Shown: one piece after another, positions 50,764 through 58,700 of the stretch
Layout of the letters: each line of letters opens with the position of its first letter
Numbering within the stretch: the stretch's first letter is position 1
Source: Nocardia sp. CY41
Lineage (GTDB): Bacteria > Actinomycetota > Actinomycetes > Mycobacteriales > Mycobacteriaceae
NCBI RefSeq assembly: GCF_009829325.1
Contig: NZ_VUOS01000024.1
Span: 124,001 to 188,000, forward strand
Direction: 5' to 3'
DNA: 64,000 nt
Notes under the pieces: model-generated
Seen by the model: only the letters and a program-made list of their open reading frames with translations
Told to the model about the DNA's origin: nothing
Databases searched by the model: none
Program-made: the position numbers and the translations under genes

Positions 50764-51441
50764 TCAGGGCGGTCCGGAGCTGCGAGGGGTGACCAGGCCG
50801 GATTCGTAGGCGAAGACGACGAGTTGGGCGCGGTCGCGGGCGTGCAGCTTCGTCATGGCGCGATTGACATGGGTTTTGGCGGTGAGCGGGCTGATCGTCA
50901 TGCGGCCTGCGATCTGGTCGTTGGACAGGCCCTGGGCGACCAGCACGACCGCTTCGCGCTCGCGGTCGGTGAGTTCTTTCGATCCCGCGCCTGCACCGGC
51001 GCCGGTCCGCGGCGGTTGGGTGACGTACCGGTCGATCAGCCTGCGGGTGATCGACGGTGCGAGCAGGGCGTCCCCGCGCGCGGCCACGCGCACGGCGTGC
51101 AGGAAGTCCTCCGGCTGGATGTCCTTGACGAGGAATCCCGCCGCCCCGGCTCGCAGCGCGTGGAAGACGTGTTCGTCCGAGCCGTAGTTGGTCAGGATGA
51201 CGACGTGCACCCCGGCGAGCGCGGGATCCGCGGCGATGCGCCGTGTCGCTTCGATGCCGTCGGCGACCGGCATCCGGACATCGATGAGCGCGACGTCGGG
51301 CAGATGCTGCGCGGCCATCGCCACCCCCTCGTGGCCGTCCGCGGCCTCGGCCACCACCTCGATGTCGTCCTCGGCGTCCAGCAGCGCACGGAATCCGCTG
51401 CGGATGAGCGGCTGATCGTCGACGAGCAGGACACGAATCAT
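50764..51441 (-). CDS. NarL/FixJ-family response regulator
   Basis: 225 residues. Receiver with DD at 8-9, phospho-acceptor Asp54 (LIDVRMPV) and Lys in LVKDIQPEDF. LuxR HTH KELTDREREAVVLVAQGLSNDQIAGRMTISPLTAKTHVNRAMTKL. The start overlaps the kinase stop by four bases. Target unknown; the divergent DUF6223 gene beyond the kinase is a candidate. Confidence 0.93.
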   Translation of the reverse strand: MIRVLLVDDQPLIRSGFRALLDAEDDIEVVAEAADGHEGVAMAAQHLPDVALIDVRMPVADGIEATRRIAADPALAGVHVVILTNYGSDEHVFHALRAGAAGFLVKDIQPEDFLHAVRVAARGDALLAPSITRRLIDRYVTQPPRTGAGAGAGSKELTDREREAVVLVAQGLSNDQIAGRMTISPLTAKTHVNRAMTKLHARDRAQLVVFAYESGLVTPRSSGPP

Positions 51442-52544
51442 GACGGTCGATCCACGGGAAGTTCGGCGTGGACGGAGAACCCGCCCGCGCTGCGCGGCGC
51501 CGCCCGCAGCCGCCCGCCGAGAGCGGTGACTCGTTCGTGCATGCCGAGCAGCCCGACGCCCGGCGCCGCAGCCGCGCCGGGGGTGGCCTTCCCGTCGTCG
51601 TCGACCTGGATGACCAGCGTGTCGGGGCGGTAGCCGATCCGGACCGACGCCGTCGCCGCCTCCGCGTGCCGGGCGATATTGGTGAGCGACTCCTGCACGA
51701 TCCGGTAGGCCGTCCGGTCGACCGCCGCGGGCAGGTCGGGGCGCTGTCCCTCGACGGTCAGCGTGGCGTCCAATCCGGTCGACCGGGAACGGTCCACCAG
51801 ATCCGGGACGTCGTCGAGCCCGTGCCCGAGGGTCTCACCGTCCTCGCGCAGCGCCTGCAGCGTCGCCCGGAGTTCCCGTGCCGCCTCGCGACCGGCCTCG
51901 CGGATCGCGAGCAGGGCCTCCGGCGCCGGTTCCCCCCGCTTGTTCGCCAGATGAACGGCGACCTCCGCCTGCAGTTTGATCACCGAGATCTGATGGGTGA
52001 GCGAATCGTGCAGTTCCCGCGCGATGTGCAGTCGCTCTTCGCCGGCGCGCCGCCGCGCGGTCTCCTCGCGGGTGCGCTCGGCTTCGTCGGCCCGCCGTTC
52101 GGCTTGCCGCAGCGCTTCCCCCGCCGCCCCGGCCGCGATCAACCATGCCAGTTCGAGAGCTCCTCTGGCCTGCGCGAACGCCGCGTCCAGATCGTGCAGG
52201 GAAGCCAGCGCCGCGAGCGGCAGACCGGCCAGCAGCAGCACCGCCGACCCCGCGGCGATCATCCGATGTCCTGCGCGCACGGCGGCGTAGACGGCGAACA
52301 GATACGCGACCGCGGGCACGTCGAAACCGACGGCTTGGTAACCCAGCGCGCACGCCCCCGTGATGACCAGCACGGCGACCGGAGCCCGCCGGCGCGCGGC
52401 CAGCGCCAGCCCCCCACCTGCCAGCGCCGCGTAGCCCAGCGGGTCGAGATCCGTGGGAGAGTGCTGCCGGGACAGTCCGGTGGACAACAGGATCGCGGCC
52501 ACGCCGACGGCGATCGCCCAGTCCGCGATCCGCTCCCTGCTCAT
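51438..52544 (-). CDS. NarL-type sensor histidine kinase (HisKA_3)
   Basis: 368 residues with four to five N-terminal membrane helices (~10-165). The phospho-acceptor is in RLHIARELHDSLTHQIS. The HATPase N box is VQESLTNIARHAEA, and the G box is GVGLLGMHERVTALGG. This is the common actinobacterial short kinase with a membrane-embedded sensor. Coupled by ATGA to its response regulator. Confidence 0.92.
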   Translation of the reverse strand: MSRERIADWAIAVGVAAILLSTGLSRQHSPTDLDPLGYAALAGGGLALAARRRAPVAVLVITGACALGYQAVGFDVPAVAYLFAVYAAVRAGHRMIAAGSAVLLLAGLPLAALASLHDLDAAFAQARGALELAWLIAAGAAGEALRQAERRADEAERTREETARRRAGEERLHIARELHDSLTHQISVIKLQAEVAVHLANKRGEPAPEALLAIREAGREAARELRATLQALREDGETLGHGLDDVPDLVDRSRSTGLDATLTVEGQRPDLPAAVDRTAYRIVQESLTNIARHAEAATASVRIGYRPDTLVIQVDDDGKATPGAAAAPGVGLLGMHERVTALGGRLRAAPRSAGGFSVHAELPVDRPS

Positions 52545-52760
52545 GCGTGCACCCTAACCGGATCCGCACGCCGACGACTCCTGCGCACGCATGATCTATC
52601 GCCTACCGCGTTCGCAGTACTCCGGCAGGCCGCCACGACGTCCGACGTAGTCGGGTACGGCATCGGCGGCAGCACGAAGTGTCTCCTTGCGCTGGACGAC
52701 CCGGGCCGCGCCGACGGACATGATCGAAGCGACGTCGGTATTCAGGAAAAGGAGCACCTC

Positions 52761-53168
52761 GTGTCCGTTCATCGTCCCCTCTCCGCCGCAGCCCTGCTCG
52801 CGGCGTTCGCGCTCGTCAGCCCGGCGACCGCGCACGCATCGGCACAGCCGACTGCCGCCGCGGTCACCACGCTGAGCACCGGTCGTCTCGCAGGCAGTGC
52901 GGCGGCCCTGATCGCGGTGCTCGGGGTGGTGGTCGGTGCGCTGGCCGTGGCACGCGTAGGTCGATTCGGCACCCGGGCGAGTGACGCCGTCATCGCCGCC
53001 GTCGCCGGTCTGACCGGCATGGTCGTCGGCGGGTTCGTCGTGCTCACCGCCGACGGTGGTCTCGGCACCGGCAACGGTCTCGGCGGGGGCGTCGTGGCCA
53101 TGACGGTCGGGCTGATCGGCATGGTCCTCGGTGGCACGGCCCTGATCCGGTTCCGCCGCGCCGGCTGA
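52761..53168 (+). CDS. DUF6223-like small membrane protein
   Basis: 135 residues: a signal-like helix (VHRPLSAAALLAAFALVSPATAHASA), then three helices. The Gly-rich VLTADGGLGTGNGLGGGVVAMTVGLIGMVLGG is the conserved segment I associate with DUF6223. The GTG start follows AAAAGGAG. Divergent from the NarL-type two-component system, which may regulate it. Function unknown. Confidence 0.75.
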   Translation: MSVHRPLSAAALLAAFALVSPATAHASAQPTAAAVTTLSTGRLAGSAAALIAVLGVVVGALAVARVGRFGTRASDAVIAAVAGLTGMVVGGFVVLTADGGLGTGNGLGGGVVAMTVGLIGMVLGGTALIRFRRAG

Positions 53169-53262
53169 GGGGGACCTCACCGGTGGGTATCCGGCCTCGG
53201 TGATATCACGGCCCTCATTAGCATCGATTCGCGAGCAAATCGAGAAGATACGAGGACGTGCG

Positions 53263-54750
53263 TTGGCTACCGAACACCTTGACCGCTGGAACGCCCAGGA
53301 AGCCGCCGCTGAGGCGATGATTCCCATCATCGGCACCTTGTATCGAAGGAAGGGCGTCACGATTCTGCTGCACAGCCGGTCACTGGTGAACAAATCGGTG
53401 ATCAGCATCCTGCGGACGCACCGTTTCGCGCGGCAGATCGAGGGCGAAGAGTTGTCGGTGGACGAGACCCTGCCCTTCCTGCAGGTGCTCAGCGAACTGG
53501 ATCTGGGGCCGTGCAAGATCGATCTCGGTCAGCTGGTCATGACCTATCGTGCCGACGATCGCGGCCTCTCGATCCGCGAGTTCACCGCGGCCGTGCTGGC
53601 GGACGTGACCGACGGCAACAAGGCGCAGTCTCCGGGCCCGAGAGACGTCGTGCTCTACGGGTTCGGCCGCATCGGCCGCCTGGTCACTCGCCTGCTCATC
53701 GAGAAAGCCGGATCCGGCAACGGGCTGAACCTGCGTGCCGTCGTCGTGCGCAGGGGAGGCGCCGACGATCTGGCCAAGCGTGCGTCGCTGCTTCGCCGGG
53801 ATTCGGTGCACGGCCACTTCAACGGCACGATCAAGGTCGACACCGGCAACGACACGATCACCGCGAACGGCAACGTGATCAAATTCATCTACAGTGACGA
53901 TCCGACGACGATCGACTACACCGCATACGGGATAACCGACGCGATCCTGATCGACAACACCGGTAGGTGGCGTGATCGCGACGGGCTGTCGCAGCATCTG
54001 CGCCCCGGCATCGCGAAGGTCGTGCTCACCGCGCCCGGTAAGGGCGATGTCCCGAACATCGTGCACGGCGTCAACCATCGCAGCCTGGACCTGTCGCAGC
54101 GGATCTTCTCGTGCGCCTCGTGCACGACCAACGCGATCGTTCCGCCGCTCAAGGCCATGGACGACGAGTACGGCATCATCCGCGGGCACGTGGAGACGGT
54201 GCACTCGTTCACCAACGACCAGAACCTGCTGGACAACTATCACAAGGCGGACCGTCGTGGCCGGTCCGCGCCGTTCAATCTCGTGCTCACCGAGACCGGC
54301 GCCGCCTCCGCGGTGGCCAAGGCACTGCCGGATCTGAAAGCCAAGATCACCGGAAACTCGATTCGTGTGCCCACCCCGGACGTATCGGTCGCGATCCTGA
54401 ACCTGCAGCTCGAGCGCAAGACGACGAAGAGCGACGTGCTCGAGTACCTGCGTCGCGTTTCGCTCGCCGGGCCGTTGAGCCGCAACCTCGATTACACCGC
54501 CGCCACCGACGTGGTTTCCAGCGATTTCAGCGGCTCGCGCGCGGCGTCGATCATCGATGCCAACGCCACGATCGTCGAGGACGACACCGCGATTCTGTAT
54601 GTCTGGTACGACAACGAATTCGGTTATTCGTGCCAGGTGGTGCGGACGGTGCAGTACATCTCGGGCATCGAGTATCCGACCTATCCGCAGGTCGCGCGAC
54701 TGGACGACGCGGCCGACTCCCGTGTGCTGACCGGGACCGACGCACGGTAA
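53263..54750 (+). CDS. gap: Glyceraldehyde-3-phosphate dehydrogenase, long actinobacterial form
   Basis: 495 residues. An N-terminal extension of ~130 residues (AEAMIPIIGTLYRRKGVTILLHSRSLVNKS...) precedes the classic GAPDH core: VLYGFGRIGR, catalytic Cys287 in SCASCTTNAIVPPLK, and the C-terminal VWYDNEFGYSCQVVRTV. The same long form is common in Streptomyces, separate from the glycolytic enzyme. TTG 53263 with GAGGA upstream is preferred because it matches the homologues' start; a GTG at 53200 is the alternative. Role is probably metabolic but not assured to be glycolytic. Confidence 0.88.
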   Translation: MATEHLDRWNAQEAAAEAMIPIIGTLYRRKGVTILLHSRSLVNKSVISILRTHRFARQIEGEELSVDETLPFLQVLSELDLGPCKIDLGQLVMTYRADDRGLSIREFTAAVLADVTDGNKAQSPGPRDVVLYGFGRIGRLVTRLLIEKAGSGNGLNLRAVVVRRGGADDLAKRASLLRRDSVHGHFNGTIKVDTGNDTITANGNVIKFIYSDDPTTIDYTAYGITDAILIDNTGRWRDRDGLSQHLRPGIAKVVLTAPGKGDVPNIVHGVNHRSLDLSQRIFSCASCTTNAIVPPLKAMDDEYGIIRGHVETVHSFTNDQNLLDNYHKADRRGRSAPFNLVLTETGAASAVAKALPDLKAKITGNSIRVPTPDVSVAILNLQLERKTTKSDVLEYLRRVSLAGPLSRNLDYTAATDVVSSDFSGSRAASIIDANATIVEDDTAILYVWYDNEFGYSCQVVRTVQYISGIEYPTYPQVARLDDAADSRVLTGTDAR

Positions 54751-54842
54751 CTCGCCCGTCGTCGGTGCCCACCGGTGCGTGGAATCGGCCGCCACCGAAT
54801 GGGGTAGGTTCGAAAAGCTCGATTCGACAGAAGGATTCACCG

Positions 54843-55604
54843 ATGACCGCAGTGCACGGCAGGTCGGTCGACGTCCCGACGCCCGATGGTGTCGCCGACG
54901 CGTATGTCGCCTACCCCGACGACGGCGCCGCCCATCCGGGGGTGCTGGTGATTCAGGACGGCTTCGGACTGCGGCCCAGCCTGCGGTCGCTGGCGGATCG
55001 TATCGCCGCCCACGGCTACACCGTCTTGTTGCCGAACGCCTATTACCGGCACGGGCGCGCGCCGGTGATCGAGCTGCCGGACTTCATCGACCCGGCGGAG
55101 CGGCCGGAGATCTTCCAGCAGGTCTTCCCGATGATCCGGGAGCTCACACCGGAACTCCTGCGTTCGGATGCCGACGCGTACCTCGACTGGCTGGCAGCGT
55201 CTCCACAGGTCGCCGCGGGTGGGGTCGGCCTGACCGGCTACTGCATGGGGGCGCGGCTGGCGGTGCTGATCGCGGCGATGTTCCCCGATCGGGTTGCGGC
55301 GGTGGCCGGATTCCATGGCGGGCCGCTGGTCACCGACACTCCGGACAGTCCGCACCTGACGGTCGGAAACATCACGGCGGAGTTGTATTTCGCCCATGCG
55401 GGCGAGGACGACCATATGACCGCGGAACACATCGCCCAGTTCGACAAGGCGCTCGAGGCCGCAGGCGTCCGCCACCGCACCGAGGTCTACGAGGGGGCTC
55501 AGCACGGCTACACCCAGGCCGATACTTCCGCCCACGACCCCGAGGCCGCCGAGCGGCATTACCGCGAACTGCTGGCCCTGTTCGACCGCAATCTGCACCA
55601 GTAG
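54843..55604 (+). CDS. Dienelactone hydrolase family protein
   Basis: 253 residues, alpha/beta-hydrolase. Nucleophile Cys134 in TGYCMGA, Asp in HAGEDDHM, His in YEGAQHGY: the Cys-Asp-His triad of dienelactone hydrolase. ATG 54843 follows GAAGGA. Although it follows GAPDH by 92 bases, no functional link is obvious. It is of normal family length. Confidence 0.9.
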   Translation: MTAVHGRSVDVPTPDGVADAYVAYPDDGAAHPGVLVIQDGFGLRPSLRSLADRIAAHGYTVLLPNAYYRHGRAPVIELPDFIDPAERPEIFQQVFPMIRELTPELLRSDADAYLDWLAASPQVAAGGVGLTGYCMGARLAVLIAAMFPDRVAAVAGFHGGPLVTDTPDSPHLTVGNITAELYFAHAGEDDHMTAEHIAQFDKALEAAGVRHRTEVYEGAQHGYTQADTSAHDPEAAERHYRELLALFDRNLHQ

Positions 55605-55654
55605 CCGGGCGGCCCGCTACGCGGGCTGACAACGCTCATCGCCGACCGTGCGTC

Positions 55655-55691
55655 CCGGCGAGTCCCCACGCAGAAGGTGGGGACTCGCCGG
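55655..55691. terminator. Strong bidirectional terminator
   Basis: Perfect 15-base arms CCGGCGAGTCCCCAC (55655-55669) and GTGGGGACTCGCCGG (55677-55691) with a 7-base loop, between the convergent dienelactone hydrolase and carboxylase genes. Confidence 0.82.
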
Positions 55692-55716
55692 ACGTGACGG
55701 ACCGCGGCGGGGCGGA

Positions 55717-58700
55717 TCACCCCGCCAGATGCGCCTCGATGGCCTCGATGATGCGCGGGCGCAGTTCGGAGGCGCGGATAACGGCGTCGACCGAACCGAC
55801 CTCGACCGCCCGTCGGATGTCGTGCACGCGGTCGAATTCCGCGGCCACGTCGGCGAGCTTCTCCGTGCGGACCGAGGACCGGAGCTCGTCGAGTTCCGCG
55901 GTCAGGGACGCGCGTGCGGTGCCGGATGCGTTCGCGGCGCGCGCTTCCAGGTCCCGCACCCGCGGATCGGCCGCGGTGCGGGTGTCGACCTCACCGGCGA
56001 ACACCACCGCGGCGGCCGGGGCGCCACCGAGCACCGAGGCGAACGAGCCTTCCACCGCGAGTACGGTCATGTTCGGGTTCAGCGCCTTCGAGAACACCAC
56101 GAACGCGCCGCCGTGATACCGGGAGATGACGCAGAACACGATGGGACCGCGGAAGTTGACGACCGCACGCCCGATCTCGGCGCCGTACTCGAGCTGCAGC
56201 TTCCGCATCGACTCGGGGGAGCCGTCGAAGCCGGACAGATTCGCGAGGACCACCAGTGGCCGATTGCCGCTGGCCGCATTGATCGCTCGCGCGGCCTTCT
56301 TCGACGACCGCGGGAACAACGTGCCCGCGGTGTAGGTGTCCGGGCCGTCGGTGGACGGGAAGCCGCGCCGCGGCACACCCCGCGACTCGATGCCGAGCAG
56401 GCACACCGGGATGCCGCCGAGGTGGGCGTCCTGCACCACCGCGGTCTCGGCGTCGGCCATACCCGCCCAGCGTTCCAGCACCGGGTGGTCCTGGTCGGAC
56501 AGCGCCCGCATCACCGTCCGGATGTCGAACGGCTTCTTGCGATCCCGGTTCTTGGCGGCGGAGAAGATCTCGCCGACGGTCGTGAAGTCGCTGTCCGCGG
56601 CGATGTGCGGGAAATCGGAGACGTCGCGATCGATCGGGTCGCTGGTGCGCGCTCGCCGCGGCGCCTGCTCGCCGGGCGCGATGTAGGTGTGGTCGTAGTG
56701 CGACATCAGCACGTCCTGCGCGGCGGTCAGGTTCGGTGCCCAGTACTGCGCCTGCCCGTTGGGACCCATCACCCGGTCGTAGCCGCCGATGCCGAAGTTG
56801 TCCTCCGCCGACACGCCTCCGGAGAAGTCCAGCGCCTGCTTGCCGGTGAGCACCATCGCGGAGTCCGGCGTCATCACCAGGATGCCCTTGGTGTGCATGA
56901 GCATCGTGGCCTCGGCGTTCCAGTACGGCTGCGCGCCGACATTGATGCCCGCGACCACGATGTTGATCTCACCGCCGTCCTGGGTGAACTCGACGATGCG
57001 CTTGAGCGCCGCCGCCACCCAGTCCATGTTCTCCGTGCCGGACTTCATGGAGATGCGGGCGCCGGAGGACAGCGCATACCACTCCAGCGGCACCTGCATG
57101 CGGTCGGCGAGGTCCAGCGCGGCGATCACGCGGCGGCACTCCGGCTCCGACAGCGCGCCGAGCGACTTCGTCGGATCACCGAGCAGCACCACCCGGGTGA
57201 CGCCATCCGGATGCCGCTCGGTCGGCGTGGTGACCACGCCGGCGACGATCGCCGCGGTGTTGCGCCCCTTGGGCCGGTCGACCGGCACCAGCGTGTGATC
57301 GTCAGCGAGGTCGTACTCGGTGAAATCACCGAGCCGCCCGGTCAATTCGTAGGGGTACACGGTGTTGCGGCTGCTGGCCCGCAGCACCTTCTGCCGGTAT
57401 TCGTCCAGCGGCTCGACCGGCTCGTCGGACGGTTCGCCGACACTCACCTCGGGAGCGCCGGTGGCGCCGAAGGAGATGCGCACGGCGATCTTGGTCAGCG
57501 CGCCGGTCTGCGGATCCCGCTGCCGCGCGATGAGCAGGATCTCCTCCAGCCCGGCACCCGCGGCGGTCGGCAGCACGTGCCCGCCGAGCATCTCCAGCTC
57601 GGCGCGGGTGACGTCGATCGGCGGCCAGATGTACATCACGATGCGGTTGGTGTTGAAGCGCTTCGCCGACGGCCGCTGCGACTGTGCCCGGCGGATCGAG
57701 TCCACGCAGGTGGCGATGGTGCTCTCCGCCGTGGGCAGCGCGAGCAGCCTGCCGTCGTGCTCGCGCAGCGCCGCGAGGTCACGCACCTGGGCGAACGCGA
57801 TGAGGCGGTCGTCGGCGGGGTTCTCCTTCGCGACGCACCGGAACAGGTAGACCTCTTCGTCGTCCGAGGACGGCAGCCGGGTGAGGTCGAACTTGCGCAG
57901 CCGCTCCATCTGCATCCGCTGCGCGATGTAGGGGTGCAGACCGCGGATCAGCCGCTCCTCTACCATGCCGGTGGCCGACGGGCGGAAGGTGAAGTGGTGG
58001 TGCATGACCGCGCCGCCGCTGCCCGCGACCGTGGCGGTGATGCGGTGCACCTGGTTCGGCCACGGGTGGGTGGCGATGATCTCGTGCAGTTCGGCCGCCA
58101 TCGCGTCGAAGTCGGCGGGCTGGTTCTCCCAGCTGAGGTAGATGTCGGCGTCGATGGACACGGCGCCCGCGGCCAGCTCGGTGAGCCCGCGCAGCGCGGT
58201 GTCCAGCGCGTCGAAGCGCACCGCGGCGGACACCAAGCTCGAGCCGCCTCGCTCGGCGATCACGAACGTGCAGCCGCCCACCTCGTGGGTGCGAACATCG
58301 GTGAGGCCCTTGTTGCCGTAGTACCGACGGGTGAGCACCTCCAGCATGACCGTGTGGTCCGGGTAGCCGCGCTCCAGCCGCTGGCCGAGCAGCCGCACCA
58401 GCGGTTCGGTGCTGCGCACCATGTCGGAGATGCGCTCGGCCCGATCGGCGGCGCCCGGGTTCGCGTCCAGATGGCGCAGATGCCTGCGGACGTTGGTATA
58501 GACGCGGGCCCGGTTGCGCCGCAGCAACGGCTGGCCGTACCAGGCGAACACCAGACCGCGGGTGAGGTCGGCGATCACGGGGAAGCGCACCTGCGTCGTG
58601 GCCACGAGCCGCTCCAGCACGAGACCGACGGGCTCGCGCAGCGCCCGGTCCGGCACCGGCTCCTTCAGCCACTCGCGCAGCAGCGTGGTGATGACCTCGA

